A stretch of DNA of 64,000 nucleotides, taken from positions 1 through 64,000 of the forward strand of contig NZ_VITN01000026.1 of NCBI RefSeq assembly GCF_007828045.1, given 5' to 3'. Source of the DNA: Nitrospirillum amazonense (GTDB taxonomy: Bacteria; Pseudomonadota; Alphaproteobacteria; Azospirillales; Azospirillaceae). The notes under the pieces are model-generated. The model did not search any database. It was not told the origin of the DNA and was given only the letters and a program-made list of their open reading frames with translations. Positions 9,060-19,878 of the stretch are shown here, in pieces. Positions within the stretch are counted from its first letter, which is position 1, and each line of letters opens with the position of its first letter. The position numbers were made by a program, and so were the translations under genes.

Positions 9060-11066
9060 TCACTCGAACTCGATGATGATCTGGTCGACGGCCAAGGACG
9101 TGCCCTTTTCGGCCGCGATCTTCTTGACGATGCCGTCGGACTCGGCGCGCAGGATGTTTTCCATCTTCATGGCCTCCACCACCGCCAGCTCCTGGCCGGC
9201 CTTGACCTCATCACCCACGGCCACCGCCACGGTGACCAGCAGGCCTGGCATGGGCGACAGCAGGAACTTGGACATGTCCGGTTTGGCCTTGATGGGCATC
9301 AGGGCCGCGAACTCCGCCGCGCGGGCGGTCAGCACCTGCACCTCCAGCTCCGCGCCGCCATGGAACAGGCGGTAGCCGATGCCGGTGCCGTCCACCTGCA
9401 CGGCCAGGGCATGGCCGTCCACCGTGCCGGCCCACAGCGATTGGCCGGGGTGCCAGTCCGCGTTGCGCACCGCGTACGTCCGGCCGTCCAGCGTCACGTC
9501 ATGGCCGTCGTCCACGGCGGCGACTTCCGCCGGATGGTTGTCCCGGCCGCAGCGCACCACCCAACTGGGGGGCACCACGCGGTGGTGGCCGGCCATCTGG
9601 CCGGAGATGGTGGCGTCGCGCTCCACCCGGGTGCGATGAATGCTGGCCGCCATGGCCAGCAGGCGGGTCAGCACCTCGTCCGGCAGTTCCCGGCCATGGA
9701 AGCCGTCGGGGAATTCCTCGGCGATGAAGTTGGTGGTCAGGCGCCCCTCGCCGAAGCGGCGGGATTCCACCAGGGCCGCCAGGAAGCTGATGTTGTGGCC
9801 CACGCCGCGGATCTGGAAGCGGTCCAGCGCGTCGCCCATGGCGGTGATGGCCGTGGCGCGGTCGGGGCCGTAGGTGATCAGCTTGGCGATCATGGGATCG
9901 TAGAACATGCTGATCTCGCCGCCCTCATGGATGCCGGTATCCACGCGGACGATGCTGCCCTCTTGCGCACCCGCCCCCTCGGCCGGGGGCCGGTAGCGCG
10001 TGACGCGGCCGATGGAGGGCAGGAAGTTGCGCGTCGGCTCCTCCGCGTACACGCGGGCCTCCAGCGCCCAGCCGGTCAGCGTCACGTCGGCCTGGGTCAG
10101 GGGCAGCTTCTCGCCCGCCGCCACGCGGATCATCAGTTCCACCAGGTCCAGGCCGGTGATCATCTCCGTCACCGGATGTTCCACCTGCAGGCGGGTGTTC
10201 ATTTCCAGGAAGTAGAAGTTGCGGTCCTTGTCGACGATGAACTCGACCGTGCCGGCGCTGCGGTATTGCACCGCCTGCGCCAGGGCCACGGCCTGCTCCC
10301 CCATGGCCTTGCGCGTGGCCTCGTCCAGGAAGGGGCTGGGCGCCTCCTCGATCACCTTCTGGTGGCGGCGCTGGATGCTGCATTCACGCTCGCCCAGGTA
10401 GACGCAGTTGCCATGGGCGTCGGCCATGACCTGGATTTCGATGTGCCGGGGCTCGGTCACGTATTTCTCGATGAATACCCGGTCGTCGGCGAAGCTGGAG
10501 CGCGCCTCGTTGCTGGCGCTGCGGAAGCCCTCGCGCGTCTGGGCGTCGTCCCAGGCCACGCGCATGCCCTTGCCGCCGCCACCGGCCGACGCCTTGATCA
10601 TCACGGGATAACCGATGTCGTGGGCGATGCGCACCGCCTCCTCATCGTCCTTGATGACGCCCAGGTAGCCGGGAACGGTGCTGACGCCGGCGGCCTTGGC
10701 CAGCTTCTTGGACTCGATCTTGTCGCCCATGGCGCCGATGGCGTGGACATCCGGGCCGATGAAGGCGATGCCGGCAGCCTTCAGGGCCTCACAGAACGCC
10801 GCCTTTTCCGACAGGAAGCCATAGCCGGGGTGCACGGCCTCGGCCCCCGTTTCCAGACAGGCCTGGATGATGCGGTCGGCCACCAGGTAGCTTTGGGCCG
10901 ACGGCGCCGGGCCGATGGCCACGGCCTCGTCCGCCATCTGCACATGCAGGGCGCCGGCGTCGGCCTCGGAATAGACGGCGACGGTCTTGATGCCCATACG
11001 GCGCGCCGTCTTGATGACCCGGCAGGCGATCTCGCCCCGGTTGGCGATCAGGATCTTGGAAAACAT
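9060..11066 (-). CDS. pccA: Propionyl-CoA carboxylase, biotin-carrying alpha subunit
   Basis: A 668-residue subunit with a biotin carboxylase domain ([16 protein letters not shown] start, ATP-grasp glycine loop [26 protein letters not shown]). A middle region links to beta-subunit binding, and a C-terminal biotinyl domain carries EAMKMEN, the lysine near residue 634 being the biotin site. With PccB it carboxylates propionyl-CoA to (S)-methylmalonyl-CoA. Length and the middle domain favour propionyl- over acetyl-CoA carboxylase, and the mutase next door supports this. It lies 25 bases downstream of pccB and probably shares its transcript. Confidence 0.96.
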   Translation of the reverse strand: MFSKILIANRGEIACRVIKTARRMGIKTVAVYSEADAGALHVQMADEAVAIGPAPSAQSYLVADRIIQACLETGAEAVHPGYGFLSEKAAFCEALKAAGIAFIGPDVHAIGAMGDKIESKKLAKAAGVSTVPGYLGVIKDDEEAVRIAHDIGYPVMIKASAGGGGKGMRVAWDDAQTREGFRSASNEARSSFADDRVFIEKYVTEPRHIEIQVMADAHGNCVYLGERECSIQRRHQKVIEEAPSPFLDEATRKAMGEQAVALAQAVQYRSAGTVEFIVDKDRNFYFLEMNTRLQVEHPVTEMITGLDLVELMIRVAAGEKLPLTQADVTLTGWALEARVYAEEPTRNFLPSIGRVTRYRPPAEGAGAQEGSIVRVDTGIHEGGEISMFYDPMIAKLITYGPDRATAITAMGDALDRFQIRGVGHNISFLAALVESRRFGEGRLTTNFIAEEFPDGFHGRELPDEVLTRLLAMAASIHRTRVERDATISGQMAGHHRVVPPSWVVRCGRDNHPAEVAAVDDGHDVTLDGRTYAVRNADWHPGQSLWAGTVDGHALAVQVDGTGIGYRLFHGGAELEVQVLTARAAEFAALMPIKAKPDMSKFLLSPMPGLLVTVAVAVGDEVKAGQELAVVEAMKMENILRAESDGIVKKIAAEKGTSLAVDQIIIEFE

Positions 11067-11091
11067 TGGGACGGGCCCCCAGAACGGCTGA

Positions 11092-12627
<1,536 letters not shown>

Positions 12628-12723
12628 CGCCCGTCTCCTGACCGGTTATGGGTGCGCCGGATGGCGGCTGTTTTTTGGGTGTGGCGATGGCGGCGGGGGC
12701 CGCCTGGATTGACAGGTGCGATG

Positions 12724-12742
12724 TTTGCAAACAGTTTGATCC
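12724..12742. promoter_or_regulatory. Predicted PccR/ScfR operator in the pccB-pccR divergent promoter
   Basis: The 202-bp gap between pccB and the regulator contains a perfect TTTGCAAA at 12724-12731, followed after three bases by the half-match TTTGATCC. From memory, TTTGCAAA pairs are the recognition sequence described for ScfR-family regulators (PccR, RamB, PrpR). A weaker AT-rich pair, TTTGTGAA and TTGTAAAA, lies at 12791-12808, nearer the regulator gene. Autoregulation and control of pccB are inferred. Confidence 0.65.
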
Positions 12743-12829
12743 CAGTTCAAGCCGATGCCACGCGAAATCGTGCGACGCCGGGGTGGTTATTTTGTGAAGA
12801 TTGTAAAATCCAGTGAGGGGCGCGCGGCC

Positions 12830-14266
12830 ATGGCGGGCAAGATTTTCGCGGGCGAGCGGGTGCGGCAACTGCGCCAGCAGCGGGGCATGGCGCTGTCCGC
12901 CCTGGCCCAGGCCAGCCAGTTGTCCATGAGTTATTTAAGCCAGATCGAAAACAATCAACGCCCCCTCAGCACGGCGGCGCTCGCCGCCATTTCCGCCGTG
13001 TTCGGGGTGGAACCGCGCCATTTCGCCGACGACAGCGACTTGCGCCTGGGCAGTGAGCTGCGCGAGGTGCTGGGCGACCCGCTGTTCGCCGACGACGCCT
13101 CCAGCCTCAGCGCCATCAGCGACGCGGTGCGCGCCGCGCCCGGCATCGCCGGCCAGTTCATCAAGCTCTACCGGGCCTATCAGCATTTGATGGAGGAGGG
13201 GGCGCGCCACCGCCTGGACCAGGATCTGGAGATGGAAACCGGCGGCACGGCGCCCTTTCCCTATGACGACGTGCGCGACTTCGTGCAGAGCAAGCGCAAC
13301 CACTTCGCCAGCCTGGACGTGGCGGCGGAGACGCTGTTCGAAAGCCAGGGCTTCACTGCCACCCGCCTGCTGGAAGACCTGATCGACTACCTGCGGGATC
13401 GCCACGGCGTCATCTGCGCCGTGTCGGCGGCGCTGGGAGGGGAGGGGGTGCTGTGGCGCTACGACCCCGCCCTGCGCCAACTGCACCTGGCGGAAAGCGC
13501 GCCGCGCGAAAGCCGCGCCTTCTTCCTGGCGCAGCAGATCGGTCGCATGCAGTTCGCCCCCCTGATCGAGGAGGAGGTGCGCAAGGCACCGCTGAGCAGT
13601 CCCGAGGCGCGCGGCCTGGCCTATACGGGCCTGGCCAATTACTTCGCCGGCGCCCTGATCCTGCCCTATGGCCGCTTCCTGACCCAGGCGCGGGCCGTGC
13701 GCCATGATATCGAGCGGCTGCAACACCATTTCGGCACCAGCTTCGAGCAGGTGTGCCACCGGCTCAGCACCATGCAGCGGCCGGGCAACGCCGGCATTCC
13801 CTTCTACTTCCTGAAGGTCGACCGGGCGGGCAACATCTTCAAGCGCAGCAGCGCCACCCGGTTCCAGTTCGCCCGCTTCGGCGGCGCCTGCCCCTTGTGG
13901 AACGTGCACGAGGCCTTCGCCCAGCCGGGCCGCATCCTGGTTCAGGTGGCGCGCACACCGGACGGCATCACCTATCTCTGCATCGCCCGCACCGTCACCA
14001 TGACCGGTGGCGGCCACCTGTCCCGCCCGCGGGAGGCGGCGTTGGGCCTGGGCTGCGAGATCACCCATGCCGGTGATTTGGTCTATTCCGCCGGCCTGGA
14101 CCTGCAGAACCAGGAGACGGCGGTGCCCATTGGTTCCAGCTGCAAGGTCTGCGACCGCGACGACTGCCGCCACCGCGCCTTCCCCTCCATCGGCCGGGGC
14201 CTGGCCATCGCGGGACACGAGCGCCACGTGGTGCCGTTCAGCATGACGCCGGCGGGGATGAAGTGA
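12830..14266 (+). CDS. pccR: ScfR-family short-chain acyl-CoA regulator (PccR-like)
   Basis: A 478-residue regulator. Residues 1-65 form an XRE helix-turn-helix (VRQLRQQRG.., LSMSYLSQIENNQRP). The remaining part has the IrrE-like and C-terminal domains of ScfR proteins, ending with the cysteine-rich CKVCDRDDCRHRAFP signature. ScfR members sense short-chain acyl-CoA esters and activate assimilation genes. Its position back to back with the propionyl-CoA carboxylase operon matches PccR. The ATG at 12830 has GAGGGG about ten bases upstream; an open frame extends further 5' but runs through the operator region. Confidence 0.9.
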   Translation: MAGKIFAGERVRQLRQQRGMALSALAQASQLSMSYLSQIENNQRPLSTAALAAISAVFGVEPRHFADDSDLRLGSELREVLGDPLFADDASSLSAISDAVRAAPGIAGQFIKLYRAYQHLMEEGARHRLDQDLEMETGGTAPFPYDDVRDFVQSKRNHFASLDVAAETLFESQGFTATRLLEDLIDYLRDRHGVICAVSAALGGEGVLWRYDPALRQLHLAESAPRESRAFFLAQQIGRMQFAPLIEEEVRKAPLSSPEARGLAYTGLANYFAGALILPYGRFLTQARAVRHDIERLQHHFGTSFEQVCHRLSTMQRPGNAGIPFYFLKVDRAGNIFKRSSATRFQFARFGGACPLWNVHEAFAQPGRILVQVARTPDGITYLCIARTVTMTGGGHLSRPREAALGLGCEITHAGDLVYSAGLDLQNQETAVPIGSSCKVCDRDDCRHRAFPSIGRGLAIAGHERHVVPFSMTPAGMK

Positions 14267-14269
14267 AGC

Positions 14270-14308
14270 CAACGGCATGGAATGCCGTTGCAGGCCGCGA
14301 CTGCGGCC
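14270..14308 (+). terminator. Two tandem hairpins after pccR
   Basis: Four bases after the pccR stop lie CAACGGCAT-GGA-ATGCCGTTG (9-bp perfect stem) and then GGCCGC-GACT-GCGGCC. Neither is followed by a T-run, so termination would need Rho, or the structures may only protect the 3' end. Confidence 0.55.
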
Positions 14309-14391
14309 GCCGGAGCTTTCCGGGAGGGAAGTGGACTGGAAAGCGCGGAAGCAAGCGGCCGGATGGCCGCGCCCGGCGCTTGAGGGCGTCC

Positions 14392-15108
14392 TTAACCCTC
14401 CGGCTCCGCCCGCTCCACTTCCCAGCTGACGGCATAGACGTAGGGTTCCAGGCTCAGGCGACCCACCATCTGCTCCAGCGCCGCGTCGTTGCGGGTGGGG
14501 GAAACGGCCTTGGCGGTCACGTCGACCTTGGTGGTGTCCGGCACGTCCTGGCTGTCGATGCGGCGCAGGCCCAGGCCGCCATGGGTCAGGGCGTGCATGA
14601 GCAGGGAACGGATGTGCGCCTCTTCCGCCCCCTTGCAGGTGACGGAGACGGTGTAGTGCGTCTCCACATCCGTGGCCACCAGGATGCGGCGGTTCATGCG
14701 GCGCACCAGGGGGCGCAGGATCAGGTTGGTGACGACGACGAAGCCGGCCGCCGCCAGGCTGGGCAGCCAGTAGCCGCCGCCGGCGAAGGTGCCGACCATG
14801 GCGGAGCACCACAGGGTGGCGGCGGTGTTCAGGCCATGGACGTTCACGCCCTCGCGCAGGATCACGCCCGCGCCCAGGAAGCCGATGCCCGACACCACCT
14901 GCGCCGCCACCCGCGTGGGGTCGCCCTGGCCCACCATGGCGGAGAAGATGACGAAGCCGGCAGAACCCAGGGCTACCAGCGCATTGGTGCGCAGGCCGGC
15001 CATCTTCTGGTGCAACTGGCGTTCGAAGCCGATGCCGGAGCCCAGGGTCAAGGCCATGGCCAGGCGCAGCACGACTTCCAGGGGGTTGGTCAGGTCGCCG
15101 GTTATCAT
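14392..15108 (-). CDS. MgtC/SapB family inner-membrane protein
   Basis: A 238-residue protein. The N-terminal 135 residues hold four or five hydrophobic helices with MgtC hallmarks: GSGIGFERQLHQKMAGLRTNALVALGSA and VVSGIGFLGAGVILREG. A soluble C-terminal ACT-like region (VTCKGAEEAHIRSLL) follows. Family members are linked to Mg2+ homeostasis, ATP synthase modulation or acid tolerance; which applies here is unknown. The ATG at 15108 lies after GAGAATACAGG. No Mg2+-sensing leader is apparent upstream. Confidence 0.88.
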   Translation of the reverse strand: MITGDLTNPLEVVLRLAMALTLGSGIGFERQLHQKMAGLRTNALVALGSAGFVIFSAMVGQGDPTRVAAQVVSGIGFLGAGVILREGVNVHGLNTAATLWCSAMVGTFAGGGYWLPSLAAAGFVVVTNLILRPLVRRMNRRILVATDVETHYTVSVTCKGAEEAHIRSLLMHALTHGGLGLRRIDSQDVPDTTKVDVTAKAVSPTRNDAALEQMVGRLSLEPYVYAVSWEVERAEPEG

Positions 15109-15275
15109 CCTGTATTCTCTTGTCTTTGGCGCCGCGCCGATCGGCACCGTTTATGGCGCCGGCCGAACCATAAGGCAAGCGGGCCTGGCGGGCTACGGGG
15201 CGGCCACGACCCTGTGGCAATCCGCGCGCCGAAGGCCCATATCGGTAGCGACTTGCTACAAGGGAGCGTCGGGCC

Positions 15276-15674
15276 ATGGATGGCGAATACGAAGTGGTGC
15301 GCACGGACGAGGAATGGCGCCAGCTGCTGACGCCGGAGCAGTACGCCGTCATGCGCGGCCACGGCACGGAACGGCCGGGCAGCTGCGCCCTGAACCATGA
15401 GAAGCGGCCGGGCACCTTCTCCTGCGCCGGCTGCGGCCAGCCGCTGTTCCAGTCCACCCGCAAATTCGAGAGCGGCACCGGCTGGCCCAGTTTCAACGAT
15501 CCGGTGGAGGGCTCCGTCGCCACCACGGTGGACCGCAGCTATGGCATGGTGCGGACCGAGGTGCACTGCGCCCGCTGCGGCAGCCACCTGGGCCACGTCT
15601 TCCCCGATGGCCCGCCGCCCACGCACCTGCGCTATTGCATCAATGGAGTGGCCATGAATTTCGAGGCGGATTGA
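15276..15674 (+). CDS. msrB: Peptide-methionine (R)-S-oxide reductase
   Basis: A 132-residue stand-alone MsrB. It has two CxxC zinc pairs (SCAGC and CARC), the substrate loop ESGTGWPSF, and the catalytic Cys in [11 protein letters not shown] (about residue 121). It reduces methionine-R-sulfoxide in proteins in the cytosol; no signal peptide is present. The start follows CAAGGGAGC. It is divergent from the MgtC-like gene. Confidence 0.95.
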   Translation: MDGEYEVVRTDEEWRQLLTPEQYAVMRGHGTERPGSCALNHEKRPGTFSCAGCGQPLFQSTRKFESGTGWPSFNDPVEGSVATTVDRSYGMVRTEVHCARCGSHLGHVFPDGPPPTHLRYCINGVAMNFEAD

Positions 15675-15686
15675 GGTCCCAAGCGC

Positions 15687-16106
15687 TTAATGCCGGCCCA
15701 GCTTACCCGCGGCGGGGCCGGCGGCGGCCACCGCCTGCTCCGCGCACTTGGTCAGGGTGTTCTCCTGGCAGGTGACCTCGGTGAAGCCCAGCGTCTGGCC
15801 TTGGGCGGAGGCGTAGCGGATGGGGAAGGCCAGTTTGTAATGGATGCCAGCGCGGGCCGCCGCCGTGGGCCCCTGCACCACCACGATCAGGGAATTGGCC
15901 CGGTGCCCGCTGCTAAGCACGAAGGCGCCGTCGCGGCCGAAGGCCTGGACGACGGCGCCGGCCAGGGCGGCCGTGATGTCGTCATCGCCGCCGCGCAGCA
16001 CCTCCACCTGGGTGGGCGCGCCGGCCCGGGCGGGTGACCAGCCCGGGACGCACAGGACGGTCACGGCCATCACCGCCACCATTTTCACGATTCCGCGCGC
16101 ATCCAT
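15687..16106 (-). CDS. Small secreted protein of unknown function
   Basis: A 139-residue protein with a signal peptide (VAVMAVTVLCVPGWSPARAGA). The mature part shows alternating strands and two cysteines near the C-terminus (TCQENTLTKC) that could form a disulfide. I do not recognise a family. Its stop lies 12 bases from the convergent msrB stop. Confidence 0.6.
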   Translation of the reverse strand: MDARGIVKMVAVMAVTVLCVPGWSPARAGAPTQVEVLRGGDDDITAALAGAVVQAFGRDGAFVLSSGHRANSLIVVVQGPTAAARAGIHYKLAFPIRYASAQGQTLGFTEVTCQENTLTKCAEQAVAAAGPAAGKLGRH

Positions 16107-16369
16107 CGCCCTCTCCCATCCTCAAGGCCCTCGCGCACAGCTTTACGCGAAACGCTTGTGGGTTTGCCAGAGATGGTCCAGATGGAAGATCGCGCATCGG
16201 CGCCTCTTAACCATAAGTGCCTATGGCCTTACGTCGATTGCCGTGGCAAGCGCCTGGCCTGTAGAACGAACCCCGCGCATCGTGACGCCAAGGATACCCG
16301 GGATGCCCTCCTGGACGGTATGGGCGGGGGCCCGTTCGCGAACGAGGGCATCGGATTGGGGAAAACATC

Positions 16370-18322
16370 ATGGCATTGGTAAAGACCTCCCGCTTGGCCG
16401 GGGCGAAGGGCCGAACCCGCACCCAGGCGGCGGCCGCCGCCGCGGTCGAGGCGCCAGCGAAGGCCGCGCCCAAGGCCGTGGCACCGCCCAAGCGCACGCG
16501 CCGGCCCCTGCTGGCCGCTACCCGCCAGACGGCGGCGGAACGTATCGCCGCCGCCACCGAGGAGTTGGCCGCCGGCGTGGCGGAGGCGTCCGCCGCGTCG
16601 GAAGAGCTGCGCCGGTCGCTGGAGCAGATCGCCAGCGCGGCGGAAGAGGCGGCGTCGGCCAGCCACGAATCCCTGGCGGCCGTCGCGGGCATGGCCACCT
16701 CGTTCCAGCAGGCGCGGGAGCGGGCGGACAGGGCGCAGACGCGTACCCTGGCCCTGCAGACCCAGCTGGCCGAGGCCGCCGCCCTGATCGAGGCGTCGGT
16801 GACGGCTGTGGCCGCCAGCGCCGCCCGGCAACTGAAGTCGGTCGATATCATCGTCACGCTGGAACGCCACGCCGCCCATATCGGCGACATCACCCGCACG
16901 GTGGCGGACATATCCGACCAGACCGGCCTGCTGGCCCTGAACGCCGCCATCGAGGCGGCGCGGGCGGGCGATCACGGCCGGGGCTTCGCCGTGGTGGCGG
17001 ATGAGGTGCGCGCCTTGTCCGAGACATCCGAGAAGCGGTCGCGCGACGTCCAGATCCTGGCCGGCAGCATCACGGACGACGTGCGCGTCATCGCCGACCG
17101 GGTTCGCGCGGCGGCTGCCACGGCGACCGCCGAGGCCGCCGAGGGGCGCACCGTCACCACCCAGCTGGAGAGCACCCGCGCCGACCTGGCCGACCTGGTC
17201 GATGGCGCCCAGGCCATCCTGCTGGCGGCGGTGGAGGCGGATGCCGCCGCGCGGGAGGCGCAAAAGGGGGCGGAAAACATCTCCAGCGCGGCGGAGGAAC
17301 AATCTGCGGCGGCGGCGGAGGCGCAGCGCTCCGTGGCGCAGCAGAGCCAGGCGCTGGACCAGAGCCGCCAGGCCGCCCATGCCCTGGCCGCCCTGTCCGA
17401 GGGCCTCAGTCTCGAAGGCCAGCGCGGCAGCCTGGTCGAAGACGTGGGCGCCATGGCGGAGCAGCTGTCGGCGGCGGTGCAGCAGCTGTCGGGCGCCGCC
17501 GGCGAAATCCTGATCGCCATCAACCAGATCAGCCGGGGGGCCCAGATCCAGGCGGCCGCCACTCAGCAGTCCAGCAGCGCCATGGGTCAGATCCAGCGGG
17601 CGGCCCAAGCCACCGGCGCCAGCGCCGGCCAGGCGGTGGACCGGATCAAGGGCTCGCAGGCCATGCTGGCACAAGGCCGTGCCACCGTGGCCGGGCTGAC
17701 CCGGGGCGTGGGTCGGGCCCTGGCCGAAACCCGCGCGGTGATCGACCTGGTCGCCGCGCTGGAGGAGACCGGCCGGCGCATGGAGAAGATCGTGGACGGC
17801 ATCGCCATCGTGGCGGTGCAGACCACGATGCTGGCCGTCAGCGGATCGGTCGAGGCGGCGCGGGTCGGGGACCAGGGTACGGGCTTCGCCGTCGTTTCCA
17901 CCGATATCCGCGCCCTGGCGCGGGATTCAGGCGAAAACGCCGACCGCGCGAAGGACGTCATCCACCAGTTCCAGCTGCTGGTGGCGGCCGTGCGCCGCGA
18001 TTTGGAACAGATCGCCGCCGTGGCCGAGGCCGAGATGCAGAAGAACAAGGAGATCGACGTCCGGCTGGCCGCCATCGCCACCGGCGCGCAGGAGTTGTAT
18101 GCCACCGGCAGCGACATCGCCGCCGGTGCCGACGCCATCAGCGGCACGGTGCGCGAGGTGTTGAGCGGCGTGCAGCAGATCGCCGTGGCGGCGGAACTGG
18201 CCGGCGGGGCCGCCATCCAGGCCGCCACTGCTGCCCGGCAGCAAGCGCGCGGGGCGGAAGACCTGGCGGCCGCCATCGAAGAGATCGCGTCGCTGGCCGA
18301 CGAGTTGCAGAAAGCCCGGTGA
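16370..18322 (+). CDS. Soluble methyl-accepting chemotaxis protein with two signalling tips
   Basis: A 650-residue protein with no transmembrane segment or recognisable sensor domain. The first 45 residues are Lys/Arg/Ala/Pro-rich; the rest is almost wholly coiled coil. A canonical MCP hairpin tip lies at about residues 179-217 ([27 protein letters not shown]). A diverged copy lies at about 475-513 ([27 protein letters not shown]). The gene therefore looks like an internal tandem duplication of a signalling module. EEI/AEEA heptads could be methylation sites for the CheR and CheB encoded downstream. It is the first of six coupled genes and is probably a cytoplasmic array receptor. What it senses cannot be told. 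Confidence 0.88.
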   Translation: MALVKTSRLAGAKGRTRTQAAAAAAVEAPAKAAPKAVAPPKRTRRPLLAATRQTAAERIAAATEELAAGVAEASAASEELRRSLEQIASAAEEAASASHESLAAVAGMATSFQQARERADRAQTRTLALQTQLAEAAALIEASVTAVAASAARQLKSVDIIVTLERHAAHIGDITRTVADISDQTGLLALNAAIEAARAGDHGRGFAVVADEVRALSETSEKRSRDVQILAGSITDDVRVIADRVRAAAATATAEAAEGRTVTTQLESTRADLADLVDGAQAILLAAVEADAAAREAQKGAENISSAAEEQSAAAAEAQRSVAQQSQALDQSRQAAHALAALSEGLSLEGQRGSLVEDVGAMAEQLSAAVQQLSGAAGEILIAINQISRGAQIQAAATQQSSSAMGQIQRAAQATGASAGQAVDRIKGSQAMLAQGRATVAGLTRGVGRALAETRAVIDLVAALEETGRRMEKIVDGIAIVAVQTTMLAVSGSVEAARVGDQGTGFAVVSTDIRALARDSGENADRAKDVIHQFQLLVAAVRRDLEQIAAVAEAEMQKNKEIDVRLAAIATGAQELYATGSDIAAGADAISGTVREVLSGVQQIAVAAELAGGAAIQAATAARQQARGAEDLAAAIEEIASLADELQKAR

Positions 18323-19878
18323 TGGCCGCTTCCAGGGCGGCCGGGGGCCGCCGCCAGCAGGTGCTGACCTTCCGCGTGGGTGCCGCCCTGCTGGCCGCCT
18401 CCGCCGCCGACGTGATCGAGGTGTTGCGGCCGGTGCGCATCACCCGGGTGCCGCACGCGCCGGCCGGCTTGGCCGGGGTTGCCAGCGTGCGCGGCGCGGT
18501 CGTCCCCGTGCTGTCGCTGGCCCGCCTGCTGGGCGGGGAGGAAGCCGCGTCCGGCGCCGCGTCCCGCCTTTTGCTGCTGCAGGCGGAGGAGCCTGTGGCG
18601 CTGACGGTGGATGAGGTGGGGGCGCTGGCCCAGCTCGACGCCGGCAGAGACCAGCTCGCCGGCGGGCTATACGCCCATGAGGACGGCGCCCCGCGCCTGA
18701 TCGACTTGGCCGGGCTGCTGCGCCGGGAGTTCGCCGGCCTGGTCCGGCGCGGCGCTGGACCAGGCCGGGCGGAGCCCGCCGCGCCGCGCCGGCAGGCGGC
18801 CAAGGATGAGCGCGCCTTCCTGGCCTTCTCCCTGGCGGATCAGGCTTATGCCCTGCCCCTGGCGGAGGTGGGGGAAGTCATCACCCTGCCGGATCATTTG
18901 GCGAAGCTGCCCCGGACCGATGCCGCCATGGTGGGTGCCGCGTCGGTGCGGGGCGCCCTGCTGCCCATCGTTTCGCTGCGGGCGCTGCTGGGCCTGGGTA
19001 TTGCCGCCGGTGATCAGCGCGGGATGCGGGTGGTCGTCGCCCATGTCGGTGGCTCGCGGATCGGGCTGCTGGTTGACCGGCTGAATTCCATCTTGCGCGT
19101 CCCGGCGGACAGCGTGGGTGCCGTGCCGGCGGTGCTGAACCGGGGCCGGGGCGAGGCCCAGATCCAATCCATCTGCCGTCTGCCGGACGGTCGCGGCCTG
19201 GTTTCCATCCTGTCGGGCGCACGGCTTTTCCGGGATGACACGGTGGCGCATCTTCTGACGGATGGCGGTTCCGACCCGCGGGAGGCACCTGACATGAACC
19301 CTGACGGCCGTGCGAAGATGGGCGACCGCGTGGTGGTCTTCCAACTGGGCGACGAGGAATACGGCCTGCCCGTGGACGCGGTGGAGGAGGTGGTGCGCCT
19401 GCCCGACACCCTGACCCGCGTGCCCAAGGCGCCCGGCTTCATCGAGGGGGTCATGAACCTGCGCGGCCAGGTACTGCCCGTCATCGACCAGCGCCGCCGG
19501 TTTGGCGTCGCGGGATCCGGCCCAGGATCCGGCCCAGGATTCGGCAGGGGCCGCCGGCGGGTGATCGTGACCCGCGTCAACGGCAAGCTGGCCGGCTTCG
19601 CCGTGGACGGCGTGTCGGAGATCCTGGCCCTGCCGCCCGACCGGGTGAGTGAGACGCCGGATTTCACTCACCCGGGCGACACCGAGGGTGCCTCGGTGTT
19701 CAGCCGCATCGCCAACCTGGAGACGGCGGACGGCGCCGGCCGCATGATCCTGCTGATCGAACCGCAAGCCTTGCTGGACCGGGCGGAGCGTGACCTGTTG
19801 GCCGCCCTCGACGCGGCCTTGAAGGGCGACGACGCCGTGGCGGGGAGCGATGCCGTGACCGGTTCGGCCGCCCCGTGA
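18322..19878 (+). CDS. Triple CheW-domain adaptor protein
   Basis: A 518-residue protein made of three CheW-like SH3-type modules at about residues 10-130, 160-315 and 330-500, joined by linkers. Each shows the V.EV..LP..I/L..P.AP....G....RG...P(V/I).(S/D) pattern. The third is closest to canonical CheW; its loop has a GSGPGSGPGFG insert encoded by a 12-bp tandem repeat at 19513-19543. CheW couples receptors to CheA, so a triple version could bridge several receptor or kinase units. The ATG overlaps the MCP stop (TGATG), and a GTG one codon earlier is an alternative. Confidence 0.88.
   Translation: MAASRAAGGRRQQVLTFRVGAALLAASAADVIEVLRPVRITRVPHAPAGLAGVASVRGAVVPVLSLARLLGGEEAASGAASRLLLLQAEEPVALTVDEVGALAQLDAGRDQLAGGLYAHEDGAPRLIDLAGLLRREFAGLVRRGAGPGRAEPAAPRRQAAKDERAFLAFSLADQAYALPLAEVGEVITLPDHLAKLPRTDAAMVGAASVRGALLPIVSLRALLGLGIAAGDQRGMRVVVAHVGGSRIGLLVDRLNSILRVPADSVGAVPAVLNRGRGEAQIQSICRLPDGRGLVSILSGARLFRDDTVAHLLTDGGSDPREAPDMNPDGRAKMGDRVVVFQLGDEEYGLPVDAVEEVVRLPDTLTRVPKAPGFIEGVMNLRGQVLPVIDQRRRFGVAGSGPGSGPGFGRGRRRVIVTRVNGKLAGFAVDGVSEILALPPDRVSETPDFTHPGDTEGASVFSRIANLETADGAGRMILLIEPQALLDRAERDLLAALDAALKGDDAVAGSDAVTGSAAP

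Noticed and set aside
6850-9375. Very long open frame antisense to the mutase gene
   Set aside because: It runs opposite a clear mutase gene, is rich in His, Gly and Val, lacks recognisable motifs, and reflects strong GC bias in third positions.
19513-19543. 12-bp tandem repeat as a regulatory element
   Set aside because: It is in frame within the triple-CheW gene and simply encodes a GSGP linker.
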